From NCBI RefSeq assembly GCF_000520015.2, contig NZ_CP007044.2:3224001-3288000 (forward strand): a stretch of DNA of 64,000 bases. Reading direction: 5' to 3'. Shown here piece after piece: positions 9,118 to 18,165 of this stretch (positions within the stretch are counted from its first letter, which is position 1; the number at the start of each line of letters is the position of its first letter). Source of the stretch: Chania multitudinisentens RB-25. GTDB lineage: Bacteria; Pseudomonadota; Gammaproteobacteria; Enterobacterales; Enterobacteriaceae. The notes beneath the pieces were generated by a model. It saw only the letters and a list, made by a program, of their open reading frames with translations, did not search any database and had not been told where the DNA came from. Made by a program: the position numbers and the translations under genes.

Positions 9118-10065
9118 ATGAACTTACCTTCGCACTTGACTACATTACGGGTGATTGACTCCCACACTGGTGGGGAACCAACCCGTTTGGTCATTGATGG
9201 TTTTCCTGATTTGGGAACTGGGACTATGGCCGAACGCAAGACTCGATTTGCACAGCATTATGATGATTGGCGCAGGGCGATCATACAGGAACCACGTGGT
9301 AATGATGTGCTGGTGGGGGCATTGTTGTGTCCACCGTGTTCACCACAGGCAACCGTCGGTGTGATTTTCTTTAATAACGCGGGTTATCTGGGGATGTGTG
9401 GTCATGGCATCATCGGCCTGATCGCTTCGCTGGCTTATCTGGGCCAGATCAAGGCTGGCGAACATCGGGTTGAAACACCGGTGGGCCTCGTTAATGCGAC
9501 ATTACATCCCGATGGTTGTGTCACCGTAGAGAATGTGCCCGCCTATCGTTTTCGCCAGCAGGTTGCGGTTGAGGTTGCAGAGTATGGCACCGTCATCGGA
9601 GATATTGCCTGGGGAGGGAACTGGTTTTTTCTGGTAGCTGCTCATCCTCTGGAGATTGCTTCTCATAATATTGATAAATTGACGGCTTTCTGCTGGGCCG
9701 TGCGTCAGGCACTTGAATTGGCGGGTATCAAGGGTGAACAGGGTGATGTGATTGATCATATTGAGCTTTTTGGGCCTGATGAACATGCCGATAGCCGCAA
9801 CTTCGTGCTTTGCCCTGGTAAAGTCTATGATCGCTCTCCCTGCGGTACTGGAACCAGTGCCAAACTGGCTTGCCTGGCGGCAGACGGCAAATTACTGCCG
9901 AATACCGTATGGCGGCAGGCCAGTGTGATCGGCAGTGAATTCAGCGCGTTCTTCCAACTGCAAGGTAGCAAGATTATCCCTTTTATTCGCGGGCAGGCGT
10001 TTGTTTGCGCTGACAGCCAGTTGTTGGTGGATGAACGCGATCCCTTCGCTTGGGGGATCTGCTGA
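9118..10065 (+). CDS. 4-hydroxyproline 2-epimerase (proline racemase family)
   Basis: Cofactor-independent epimerase of 315 residues that interconverts trans-4-hydroxy-L-proline and cis-4-hydroxy-D-proline, the entry step of the pathway. It belongs to the proline racemase superfamily: RVIDSHTGGEPTR at the N-terminus, the first catalytic cysteine in MCGHG (about residue 94) and the second in SPCGTGTSAK (about residue 242). Having both cysteines argues for racemase/epimerase rather than trans-3-hydroxyproline dehydratase activity, where the first is replaced by serine or threonine. The ATG at 9118 follows TTGGAGAG; a TTG at 9106 is in frame but upstream of that site. It overlaps the next gene as TGATG, indicating coupled translation. 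Confidence 0.9.
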   Translation: MNLPSHLTTLRVIDSHTGGEPTRLVIDGFPDLGTGTMAERKTRFAQHYDDWRRAIIQEPRGNDVLVGALLCPPCSPQATVGVIFFNNAGYLGMCGHGIIGLIASLAYLGQIKAGEHRVETPVGLVNATLHPDGCVTVENVPAYRFRQQVAVEVAEYGTVIGDIAWGGNWFFLVAAHPLEIASHNIDKLTAFCWAVRQALELAGIKGEQGDVIDHIELFGPDEHADSRNFVLCPGKVYDRSPCGTGTSAKLACLAADGKLLPNTVWRQASVIGSEFSAFFQLQGSKIIPFIRGQAFVCADSQLLVDERDPFAWGIC

Positions 10066-11180
10066 TGGTGGCAGCGGATGTTATCGTTGTCGGTGCTGGG
10101 ATCATCGGGGCAGCATGTGCCTGGCATTTGGCAAAACAGGGTGACCGTGTGCTGTTGGTGGACAATCGGCAACCCGGTGCGACGGCAGCAGGTATGGGGC
10201 ATTTGGTGTGTATGGATGACAACCCTGCTGAATTGGCGCTGAGTGCTTATTCGCTACGTTTATGGCGAGATGTGGTGGAATGTATGCCACCAGATTGTGC
10301 CTGGCAGGGGTGTGGCACGCTGTGGTTGGCAGAACATCAGGATGAAATGGCGCTTGCTGGGATGAAACAACAGCGTTTGGCCGCAAGTGGTGTCGTGAGT
10401 GAAATATTGACCTCTGCGCAGGTTGCTGCTTGGGAACCGATGCTACGTAGCGGCTTGGCAGGGGGGCTGCGGGTAGCGGGGGATGGGATCGTTTATGCGC
10501 CAAACGTTGCCCGTTGGCTGGTTGCAGATGCAGAGGCACGTGTAACCACTCGTTATGGCGAAGCAGTTGCGTTGGATAGGCAAACGGTACAGCTGATGAG
10601 TGGCGAAAAACTGACGGCCCCAGTGGTGATCTTGGCCTGTGGCTTACAGGCTGATCATTTGCTGCCACAACCGTTGTTACGGGCTAAGAAAGGGCATCTG
10701 GCGATTACGGATCGCTATCCGCCACAGGTGAGACATCAACTGGTGGAGCTAGGCTATGGTGCTAGTGCCCATGCTGACAGCGGAACATCGGTGGCCTTCA
10801 ATGTGCAACCTCGGCCAACTGGGCAATTGTTGATTGGTTCTTCACGTCAGTTTGATTCTCTTGAGCCGGCTATTGATCCGTCTTTACTGGCAGCGATGCT
10901 GGCACGGGCCACTGGTTTTCTGCCAGCATTGGCACAGATGAATATCATCCGTTGCTGGAGTGGCTTTCGTGCAGCCACCGCAGACGGTTTACCGCTGCTT
11001 GGGCCACATCCACACCATTCCTGGCTATGGCTGGCGTTAGGACATGAAGGCCTTGGTGTCACCACTGCGTTGGGGAGTGCGGCATTGATCGCTGCACAAA
11101 TCCACAACTACCAGGCGGAAATTGATGATACCCCATATCGGGCTAGCCGGTTGTTCGCTGCGGAGGCACTACCTGTATGA
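10065..11180 (+). CDS. FAD-dependent D-hydroxyproline dehydrogenase, DadA/HcnC-like subunit
   Basis: Flavoprotein of 371 residues with a DAO (D-amino acid oxidase) fold: N-terminal dinucleotide-binding DVIVVGAGIIGAACAWHLAK and C-terminal WSGFRAATADGLPLLGP followed by LALGHEGLGVTTALGSA. It would oxidise cis-4-hydroxy-D-proline to delta1-pyrroline-4-hydroxy-2-carboxylate. The next two genes encode a small 2Fe-2S protein and an NAD/FAD-type oxidoreductase with a bound Fe-S region, the arrangement of heterotrimeric D-hydroxyproline dehydrogenase and of hydrogen cyanide synthase HcnABC. The ATG overlaps the stop of the epimerase gene and its own stop overlaps the next start. Hydrogen cyanide synthase is unlikely given the pathway neighbours. 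Confidence 0.87.
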   Translation: MVAADVIVVGAGIIGAACAWHLAKQGDRVLLVDNRQPGATAAGMGHLVCMDDNPAELALSAYSLRLWRDVVECMPPDCAWQGCGTLWLAEHQDEMALAGMKQQRLAASGVVSEILTSAQVAAWEPMLRSGLAGGLRVAGDGIVYAPNVARWLVADAEARVTTRYGEAVALDRQTVQLMSGEKLTAPVVILACGLQADHLLPQPLLRAKKGHLAITDRYPPQVRHQLVELGYGASAHADSGTSVAFNVQPRPTGQLLIGSSRQFDSLEPAIDPSLLAAMLARATGFLPALAQMNIIRCWSGFRAATADGLPLLGPHPHHSWLWLALGHEGLGVTTALGSAALIAAQIHNYQAEIDDTPYRASRLFAAEALPV

Positions 11181-11437
11181 ATCTGATTACCTTGACCATT
11201 GATGGGGTATTAGTGCGGGTTCCCGAAGGGAGCAGCGTAGTGGCTGCATTCAGCTTGAGTGGGCAGGATATCTGTCGTTATTCAGTTACCCGGCAACCAC
11301 GTACCGCATTTTGTGGCATGGGCATTTGCCAGGAATGCCGGGTTACCATTAATGGTCAGCGTCGCCTAGCCTGCCAGACACTGTGTCAACCAGGAATGTG
11401 TGTTGAAAGGAGCCTAAATGGGTCATTTACAGTGTGA
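11177..11437 (+). CDS. 2Fe-2S small subunit of D-hydroxyproline dehydrogenase (HcnA-like)
   Basis: Small ferredoxin-like protein of 86 residues. The cysteine pattern CGMGICQEC followed by a fourth cysteine in RLACQTLC is that of a plant-type [2Fe-2S] ferredoxin fold (Fer2_4 type), as in the small subunits of heterotrimeric amino-acid dehydrogenases. It would pass electrons between the two flavin subunits. It overlaps both neighbours by a few bases (start inside the end of the oxidase gene; end within the start of the next gene), so the three subunits are very likely made at matched levels. Confidence 0.85.
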   Translation: MNLITLTIDGVLVRVPEGSSVVAAFSLSGQDICRYSVTRQPRTAFCGMGICQECRVTINGQRRLACQTLCQPGMCVERSLNGSFTV

Positions 11438-12677
11438 GGTGTTGATTATTGGTGCGGGGCCTGCCGGGCTGGCAGCAGCGTGCGCCGCAGCCGAGAGCGG
11501 GAAGAAAATCGTGGTACTTGACGATAATCCGCATCCTGGGGGGCAAATCTGGCGTGATGGGCCGGGTGTACAATTGCCTGCTGTTGCCATTGGTTATCGG
11601 GAAGCATTGCATAACCTGGATAATGTACGCTTACTCAATGCCACAAGGGTGGTAGCACAATATGGAGTGCAGCAGCTCCTGTATGAAAGCGCGGAGGAGC
11701 ATGGGCTGATTGATTATCAACGGCTGATCTTGTGCTGTGGTGCGCGTGAATTGTTGTTACCTTTTCCAGGCTGGACATTGCCAGGAGTCACGGGAGCCGG
11801 TGGTTTGCAGGCACAGATAAAAAATGGTTTACAAATAAAAGGGTTGCGCGTAGCTATTGCGGGTAGTGGCCCTTTGCTGCTGGCAGTGGCTAACAGCGTG
11901 AGCAAAGCTGGAGGGGAGGTGGTATTACTGGCTGAACAGGCTAGTCTCCGCCGAGTGATGGCTTTCACAAGTGGGCTGTGGCGTTGGCCAATAAAGTTGC
12001 CTCAGGCTTTCTCTTTGCTTAACCGTCGTTATCGTACCTCCAGCCAGATATTAGCGGCTGAGGGAACGGAGCGTCTTGTGTCTGTCCAGGTTCGGCAGGG
12101 GCAGCAGATAAACAGGGTGGCCTGTGATCGGTTGGCATGTGGTTTTGGTTTAGTGGCCAATATTGAACTGGCTATGTTGTTGGGATGCAGTATTGCTGAT
12201 GAAGCCGTAGCGGTTGATCGCTGGCAGCAAACTAGCGTTAAGCAGGTGTTTGCTGCTGGTGAATGTACGGGGATCGGCGGCAGTGAGCTGGCGGTGCTTG
12301 AAGGTACTATTGCAGGTTATGCCGCGGCGGGGAATAAAGAACAAGCGCAGCAGTTAATGGTGCAACGAGATCGGTGGCGGCGTTTTGCTATGGCCGTAGC
12401 ACAAGCCTTTGCTCTAAATCCAGCGCTAAAATCGCTGGCGACGGCGGATACGCTGCTGTGCCGATGTGAAGATGTCAAGTTGGGCCAACTGAGTGAGTAT
12501 GCGGATTGGGCCACTGCCAAACTGGGTAGCCGTTGTGGTATGGGAGCTTGCCAGGGGCGAATCTGCGCCACTGCGGCTCGTCATTTATTCGGGTGGCCGT
12601 TGCCGCCCCCGCGAATTCCACTGGCACCGGTAAGGGGAGAAACTCTGGCTTTACAGTACCAGTCAAAAACCAAGTAA
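11418..12677 (+). CDS. NAD(P)/FAD oxidoreductase subunit of D-hydroxyproline dehydrogenase (HcnB-like)
   Basis: Flavoprotein of 419 residues. The N-terminus carries a Rossmann motif (VLIIGAGPAGLAAACAAAES) and a second one near residue 145 (RVAIAGSGPLLLAVANS). Near the C-terminus TLLCRCEDVKLGQL and CGMGACQGRIC form the BFD/SoxA-type cysteine set that can hold another [2Fe-2S] cluster. This is the large electron-transfer subunit of the three-part dehydrogenase. It is the last gene of the rightward operon and overlaps the small-subunit gene by 20 bases. Confidence 0.86.
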   Translation: MGHLQCEVLIIGAGPAGLAAACAAAESGKKIVVLDDNPHPGGQIWRDGPGVQLPAVAIGYREALHNLDNVRLLNATRVVAQYGVQQLLYESAEEHGLIDYQRLILCCGARELLLPFPGWTLPGVTGAGGLQAQIKNGLQIKGLRVAIAGSGPLLLAVANSVSKAGGEVVLLAEQASLRRVMAFTSGLWRWPIKLPQAFSLLNRRYRTSSQILAAEGTERLVSVQVRQGQQINRVACDRLACGFGLVANIELAMLLGCSIADEAVAVDRWQQTSVKQVFAAGECTGIGGSELAVLEGTIAGYAAAGNKEQAQQLMVQRDRWRRFAMAVAQAFALNPALKSLATADTLLCRCEDVKLGQLSEYADWATAKLGSRCGMGACQGRICATAARHLFGWPLPPPRIPLAPVRGETLALQYQSKTK

Positions 12678-13341
12678 TAAAATTCATTTACCTTCTGGAT
12701 AGGTTAGTTCTGGCTGATGGCGAGTGTTTCAGTGTGAAATTAATAAAGATAGGGGGAAATAAAAGATAATAAAAATCCCATATAAACTATTTTGATTAAT
12801 TGGGACTAATCCCATTGTAATTATTTCGCAAACAAAATCTCATTTTTGCCTTTCATTTCTTTATCACTTAATCAGTTTTTTAATATAACGATAGTACTAT
12901 TCTTAATTGAGGGCGGATTATTACTACCGAAGAAAGTATTATCTTATTAATATTGAAGATCATTTTCATTGTGAAAAGGCCATGTTGATGGAGAATATGC
13001 TGTCAATCAGAGGAGCGATATGAACGAACATTACCGGTAAATGAGGTGTGAATCCTGTGGTTTTCTCAATAGAAAAGAACATGGTTTACCGTTTCTTTCA
13101 TTGAGCGATATAAGTAAAAATCACTCTGTAGCTGTCCCATATCTTACCTGTGGTCAGGGAATCGCAAGCCAATGTTGCCATACTCTACTTTAGGTATAAC
13201 TCATTGATAAAGATATTTTTATTGAGGTAGATATCATCTTGCATTCACCTATGGGCATAATGATATATGGTAATGGAAATTGACGATAGAGATGAAAGTG
13301 CAGGTCAGGCCCGCGTACAGGCAGCCTGATAATGCACGTGA
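12678..13341. other. AT-rich intergenic region, no gene seen
   Basis: About 660 bases between the end of the hydroxyproline operon and yecF. It is AT-rich, has stops in all frames at short distance, and I see no strong terminator hairpin or RNA gene in it. Confidence 0.5.
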
Positions 13342-13566
13342 TTATTGGCGATAAGCATGTTTGATTTGCAAGATGCTATTTTTGAAAATTTCAGCTTGGG
13401 CAGGATCATCAATCTGAGCGGCAAAACGTTCCAGATTGATGATGACTTTACCGGCATCTGCCTGGCCAATCGCTTTCAAAAGCAGCGTCAGAGTGGCTTT
13501 AAGACAGGCGACTTCTGTTGCCAGTGCTTCAGGGTTTGCAGACGTAGTGAAGTCAATGTTACTCAT
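13342..13566 (-). CDS. yecF: YecF, DUF2594 family protein
   Basis: Small cytoplasmic protein of 74 residues, of unknown function, found beside uvrY in enterics. The sequence MSNIDFTTSANPEALATEVA followed by CLKATLTLLLKAIGQADAGK and ending QIKHAYRQ lines up with E. coli YecF, which shares the core LKAMLTLMLQAMGQADAGR and the same C-terminal end. The ATG at 13566 is preceded by AGGAG six bases away, so a longer frame that extends to 13611 is not used. In E. coli sdiA lies between yecF and uvrY; here that interval holds no gene. Confidence 0.88.
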   Translation of the reverse strand: MSNIDFTTSANPEALATEVACLKATLTLLLKAIGQADAGKVIINLERFAAQIDDPAQAEIFKNSILQIKHAYRQ

Positions 13567-13816
13567 TTTTTCTCCTGATTTTAAGACCGAAATTTGAGGT
13601 TTAATGCACATTTTCTGATGGTCAATTCACTATGGTTAACCACAGTACATTTATATAGGTGCAGAGTATAGCATAGTACAGGGTGCCTGTATCTGACGAA
13701 AGAGTGCTATAATGCTCGTTCCCAGCGGCGAAAAGATGGTCATTTATACAAGGCATAATATTGTAATGGCCGTTTACACTGACTCAACGTTTATGAATAG
13801 ATATGCCTTTACTAGT

Positions 13817-13989
13817 GGGTATATACCTGTCATACCTTCCAGTTGCATGCGTGTTGGCTTTGCTGCTCGGCTCATCCAGGGGCCTTGTCCCTTAGGGGCC
13901 GCTGCGTGCAGTCGCATGTTAATGTAAGATCCTGAGGTTTCACTTCGCTTCGTCACTGCCATTCTGTAACCCAAATTATTTAGGGCATA
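13817..13989. repeat. Dispersed intergenic repeat of the Yersinia/Serratia type
   Basis: About 173 bases with matching inverted ends (GGGTATATACC at the left and TTAGGGCATA at the right) and an internal GC-rich dyad (GGGGCCTTGTCCCTTAGGGG). From memory it resembles the family of intergenic palindromic repeats with outer TATACCC-AATAATT-GAGTTGCA ends common in Yersinia and Serratia. It lies in the 940-base gap between yecF and uvrY, which otherwise shows no gene; sdiA, present here in E. coli, is missing. Confidence 0.6.
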
Positions 13990-14506
13990 GAATATCATTG
14001 AAGTATTTCAAAAGAGTGGGCATGTATTGGGTCTGTATGTGATTAAAAGGGGAATATTGGTTATTTTAATCAATAATAGCTCTGTTTCGACGTTTATGGT
14101 GGCTATGTATTCTGAAGAATGGTTTTACTACAGAGATTTCTGCGTGTTTGGAAGTGGTAATCATTTTTTATATTTTTGTAATTCATATAGTTATCAGTAA
14201 TGATTGACTAAGCTGATAATAATGCAAACAATGAAAAATGATACTAAATTTACCACCAAAGTGTGCAAAATAGCGTATCATAGGAAGATGTGTTTCAAGC
14301 TGCCGTTAAACCACTAAATTGTCACGATGGGGTTTTATCCGCTTGCAAGTAGATTAAGACTAGAGTTCGAAAACTTGGCCTGCTCCGCAGAGTTAATCGT
14401 GAGGAAGTATTAATCTGTATTCATTCTTTGCGTAAAACCAAGTAATATCTGTTTCTCTGACAGAGGCTGATTGATTGCGTTACTCCCTTATTTTGGAGAA
14501 TTTTCC

Positions 14507-15163
14507 TTGATTAGCGTTCTTCTTGTTGATGACCACGAACTGGTGCGCGCAGGGATACGACGCATTCTAGAAGATATCAAAGGTATAAAAGTTGTTGGCG
14601 AAGCGCAATGCGGTGAGGATGCCGTTAAATGGTGCCGAAACAACTCTGCTGATATCGTGTTGATGGATATGAATATGCCGGGTATAGGGGGGCTGGAAGC
14701 CACTCGTAAGATTGTTCGTTATGCACCGGATATCAAGGTTATCATGTTGACTATTCATACTGAGAACCCGTTGCCTGCGAAGGTGATGCAGGCTGGTGCT
14801 GCTGGGTATTTGAGTAAAGGGGCGGCTCCACAGGAGGTGGTTAATGCTATTCGCTCAGTGCATGCAGGCCAGCGCTATATTGCTTCCGACATTGCGCAAC
14901 AAATGGCATTAAGCCAGTTGGAACCACAGGCGGAAAACCCGTTCAGTACTCTCTCTGAGCGTGAACTGCAAATTATGTTAATGATCACTAAAGGGAAGAA
15001 AGTGAATGAGATCTCTGAACAATTGAATCTCAGTCCCAAAACGGTGAACAGCTATCGCTACCGTATGTTCAGCAAGTTGAATATTAGCGGTGATGTTGAA
15101 TTAACACATTTGGCAATACGCCACGGATTGTTCAATGCGGAGACATTGCCAAGCAGTGAGTGA
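14507..15163 (+). CDS. uvrY: UvrY, response regulator of the BarA-UvrY system
   Basis: Two-component response regulator of 218 residues, the exact length of E. coli UvrY (GacA/SirA family). The receiver domain has the acidic pair in VLLVDDHE, the phosphoacceptor aspartate in VLMDMNMPG and a conserved lysine in YLSKGAAPQE. The C-terminal LuxR-type helix-turn-helix is LSERELQIMLMI to LSPKTVNSYRYRMFSKL. Known targets are the CsrB/CsrC small RNAs, linking metabolism, motility and biofilm. The start is the TTG at 14507 after TTTTGGAG, which gives the family N-terminus ISVLLVDDHELVRAGI; an upstream in-frame TTG at 14471 would add 12 atypical residues. It overlaps uvrC by eight bases. Confidence 0.95.
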   Translation: MISVLLVDDHELVRAGIRRILEDIKGIKVVGEAQCGEDAVKWCRNNSADIVLMDMNMPGIGGLEATRKIVRYAPDIKVIMLTIHTENPLPAKVMQAGAAGYLSKGAAPQEVVNAIRSVHAGQRYIASDIAQQMALSQLEPQAENPFSTLSERELQIMLMITKGKKVNEISEQLNLSPKTVNSYRYRMFSKLNISGDVELTHLAIRHGLFNAETLPSSE

Positions 15164-16988
15164 TTGTTTCGATGCCCAGGCATTTCTTAAAACCGTAACC
15201 AGCCAGCCTGGCGTCTACCGAATGTATGACGCGACGGGTACGGTGATCTATGTTGGTAAAGCTAAAGATCTGAAAAAACGTCTCGCCAGTTATTTTCGTG
15301 CTCAAGTTAACAGCCGTAAAACAGAGACGTTAGTCAAAAATATTAAACAGATAGATGTTACCGTTACACATACGGAAACAGAAGCCTTATTACTAGAACA
15401 TAATTACATTAAATTATATCAACCACGATATAATGTTCTTTTACGTGATGATAAATCTTATCCACTAATATTCCTTAGTGCTGATGTGCATCCACGGTTA
15501 TCAGTACACCGTGGTACCAAACATGCCAAAGGTGAATATTTTGGTCCATTCCCTAATTCCTATGCCGTGCGTGAAACATTGGCATTGCTGCAAAAATTGT
15601 TTCCGATACGCCAATGTGAGAATAGTGTCTATCGCAACCGTTCCCGCCCATGTTTGCAGTACCAGATCGGTCGCTGCCTAGGGCCTTGTGTTGCGGGCCT
15701 GGTGAGTGAGGAAGAGTATCGGCAACAGGTTGATTACGTGCGTTTGTTCCTGTCGGGTAAAGATCAACAGGTATTACATCGATTGATTGAGCGAATGGAA
15801 AATGCCAGTAAAGAACTCAATTTTGAAGAAGCTGCACGTATTCGCGATCAGATCCAAGCGGTACGGCGGGTTACCGAAAAGCAGTTTGTTTCGGGTAATA
15901 GCGATGACCTGGATGTGATTGGTGTAGCATTTGATGCTGGAATGGCCTGTGTGCATGTGTTGTTCATACGTCAGGGAAAAGTGCTTGGTAGCCGCAGTTA
16001 TTTTCCTAAAGTACCCGGTGGCACGGAGATGAGTGAGGTAGTACAAACTTTCGTGGGCCAGTTCTATTTGCAAGGGAGTCAGGTGCGTACTTTACCAGCT
16101 GAAATTCTGCTAGACTTCAGCCTGCCGGAAAAAGAACTGCTGTCGGAATCATTGAGCGAGCAGGCAGGGCGCAAAATTCAAATTCAGAGTAAACCGCGCG
16201 GTGATCGTGCTCGTTATCTCAAACTGGCGCGTACTAATGCGTCGGTAGCATTGGCAACGAAGCTTTCCCAGCAATCAACGATTCATCAGCGATTGGTGGA
16301 GCTGGCAAAAATGCTCAATCTTTCCGAAATTAACCGGATGGAGTGTTTTGATATCAGCCACACCATGGGGGAGCAGACGGTGGCCTCTTGCGTAGTGTTC
16401 GATGGGAATGGGCCGCTACGTTCAGAATATCGGCGTTACAACATTACGGGTATTACGCCAGGTGATGATTACGCAGCGATGACGCAAGTGCTGAAACGCC
16501 GTTATGGTAAGGACTTAGAAGAGAAAAAAATCCCAGATGTGATCTTTATAGATGGTGGGAAAGGGCAACTGGGTATGGCGATTGACGTATTCAACTCGCT
16601 GAATGTGGCTTGGGATAAGAATAAGCCATTGTTAATAGGTATTGCCAAAGGAAGCGATCGTAAAGCGGGTTTGGAGACCTTGTTTTTTGTGCCGGAGGGT
16701 GAAGGGATTTCACTGCCGCCCGATTCACCAGCATTGCATGTGATCCAGCATATCCGCGATGACTCACATAATCATGCGATCACCGGCCATCGCCAGAAGC
16801 GGGCGAAGGTCAAAAATACCAGTGCCTTGGAACTGATAGAAGGTGTTGGGCCTAAACGGCGTCAGGTGTTGTTGAAGTATATGGGTGGACTTCAACCATT
16901 ATTGAGTGCCAGCGTTGAGGAAATTGCGAAAGTGCCGGGTATTTCACAAGCATTGGCAGAAAAGATCTACAATGCATTGAAACACTGA
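15156..16988 (+). CDS. uvrC: UvrC, excinuclease ABC subunit C
   Basis: Nucleotide-excision-repair endonuclease of 610 residues, equal in length to E. coli UvrC. Domains in order: GIY-YIG nuclease (QPGVYRMYDATGTVIYVGKA, 3' incision), a UVR motif for UvrB binding (LNFEEAARIRDQIQAVRR), the RNase H-like nuclease (ECFDISHTMGE, IFIDGGKGQL, 5' incision) and a C-terminal helix-hairpin-helix pair (IEGVGPKRRQVLLKYMGG). The start is a GTG at 15156 inside the end of uvrY, giving VSDCFDAQAFLKTV as in other enterics. The uvrY-uvrC overlap is conserved and implies joint transcription. Confidence 0.96.
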   Translation: MSDCFDAQAFLKTVTSQPGVYRMYDATGTVIYVGKAKDLKKRLASYFRAQVNSRKTETLVKNIKQIDVTVTHTETEALLLEHNYIKLYQPRYNVLLRDDKSYPLIFLSADVHPRLSVHRGTKHAKGEYFGPFPNSYAVRETLALLQKLFPIRQCENSVYRNRSRPCLQYQIGRCLGPCVAGLVSEEEYRQQVDYVRLFLSGKDQQVLHRLIERMENASKELNFEEAARIRDQIQAVRRVTEKQFVSGNSDDLDVIGVAFDAGMACVHVLFIRQGKVLGSRSYFPKVPGGTEMSEVVQTFVGQFYLQGSQVRTLPAEILLDFSLPEKELLSESLSEQAGRKIQIQSKPRGDRARYLKLARTNASVALATKLSQQSTIHQRLVELAKMLNLSEINRMECFDISHTMGEQTVASCVVFDGNGPLRSEYRRYNITGITPGDDYAAMTQVLKRRYGKDLEEKKIPDVIFIDGGKGQLGMAIDVFNSLNVAWDKNKPLLIGIAKGSDRKAGLETLFFVPEGEGISLPPDSPALHVIQHIRDDSHNHAITGHRQKRAKVKNTSALELIEGVGPKRRQVLLKYMGGLQPLLSASVEEIAKVPGISQALAEKIYNALKH

Positions 16989-17046
16989 GGGTAATGTAGC
17001 AACATACTCTTAATATCCACTCTAGCCAGATAGTTACCTTAGCATT

Positions 17047-17595
17047 ATGCAATTGAATATACCGACTTGGCTTACCCTATTCCGCGTGATTCTGATCCCA
17101 TTCTTTGTTCTGGCATTTTATCTGCCGTTCACTTGGGCTCCAGTGGTTTGCGCCGTTATTTTTGTGTTTGCTGCTGTAACCGATTGGTTTGATGGCTTTT
17201 TAGCACGCCGTTGGAAGCAGACAACCCGTTTCGGCGCTTTTCTCGATCCCGTTGCAGATAAAGTGATGGTAGCGATAGCACTGGTACTGGTAGCGGAATA
17301 TTACCATTCCTGGTGGATCACTTTGCCTGCTGCAACCATGATTGCCCGTGAGATTATTATTTCATCGCTACGTGAATGGATGGCGGAGATTGGCAAGCGC
17401 AGTAGCGTGGCCGTTTCGTGGGTGGGTAAAGTGAAAACAACAGCGCAGATGGTGTCGTTGGTTGGTTTGTTGTGGCGCCCGGATCGTACGGTTGAGTACG
17501 TAGCCTTCGCGCTACTGTACATTGCTACGGTACTTACTTTTTGGTCAATGTTCCAATATTTGAATGCTGCCCGCAAGGATTTGCAAGAGCCTTGA
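17047..17595 (+). CDS. pgsA: PgsA, CDP-diacylglycerol-glycerol-3-phosphate 3-phosphatidyltransferase
   Basis: Inner-membrane enzyme of 182 residues, the E. coli length, that makes phosphatidylglycerol-phosphate, the committed step to phosphatidylglycerol and cardiolipin. The CDP-alcohol phosphotransferase signature D-x2-D-G-x2-A-R-x8-G-x3-D-x3-D is intact: DWFDGFLARRWK, then FGAFLDPVADK. Several transmembrane helices flank it. It follows uvrC by 58 bases, as in E. coli, and is followed by a terminator-like hairpin. Confidence 0.95.
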   Translation: MQLNIPTWLTLFRVILIPFFVLAFYLPFTWAPVVCAVIFVFAAVTDWFDGFLARRWKQTTRFGAFLDPVADKVMVAIALVLVAEYYHSWWITLPAATMIAREIIISSLREWMAEIGKRSSVAVSWVGKVKTTAQMVSLVGLLWRPDRTVEYVAFALLYIATVLTFWSMFQYLNAARKDLQEP

Positions 17596-17625
17596 TTGAT
17601 ACACCATAGAAAATGGTAAACATAG

Positions 17626-17668
17626 AGGGAAAAATCGTTCTCACCTTATCTAGGCAGGATTTTTCCCT
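17626..17668 (+). terminator. Terminator-like hairpin after pgsA
   Basis: Perfect 11-base arms (AGGGAAAAATC and GATTTTTCCCT) separated by 21 bases lie 30 bases after the pgsA stop. The U-rich part is within the stem, and the loop is long, so efficiency is uncertain. Confidence 0.5.
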
Positions 17669-17720
17669 TGTTGTAGCTGGCCTATGGCCTGCGAGAAGCT
17701 ATTTTTGGCGGCGAAGACTC

Positions 17721-18165
17721 TCAGTTAGGTAATTTATTATAAGGATTATCAATTAAATAAACCCATTTCCCCTGAGCATCTTTGCGGAATACTTCGCTGG
17801 CAAACCACTCTTCATGTACTTTTCCGTCCACATCGATCAACTGCCAGCGGCCACTTCTCAAAATGATATCATCATTCTGAACAGTGGTTGACGATTCAGG
17901 AACGCTTCGGATCTGCATTTTGTCATCTGCCAGTATCTGCCGGAATCCTTCTTTGATCTCAGCCCGTCCTTTAGCGAGAGTACCATCCTGCTTAACCAGA
18001 ATGCCTTTCTCATCGAAGAATTGCGCGATTTTTTTCAACATCCCTTGCTGCCATCGCTTGACCGAAACCTGCGCGAGTGGCATTGAGATCGTCTACAGCT
18101 TGGGCACTTCCCATGACGGTAAACAAGAGCATAGCAGTGATTCTTTTTGAACTTGCTGTAGGCAT
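17721..18165 (-). pseudogene. Exported NTF2-like (DUF4440/SnoaL) protein gene with a frameshift in a homopolymer
   Basis: Two overlapping leftward frames together make one protein. The 5' frame, from the ATG at 18165 (AGGA upstream), begins MPTASSKRITAMLLFTVMGS with a signal peptide ending AQA, then GFGQAMAARDVEKN and a stop soon after. The 3' frame continues with IAQFFDEKGILVKQDGTLAK and EEWFASEVFRKDAQGKWVYL, typical of SnoaL-like/DUF4440 periplasmic proteins. The join lies at a run of seven T on the given strand (18029-18035); with six the reading would be DVEKIAQFF and unbroken. So the gene is broken by a single-base expansion, is subject to slippage, or the base is a sequencing error. The downstream part alone (17721-18083) lacks a signal peptide. 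Confidence 0.7.
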
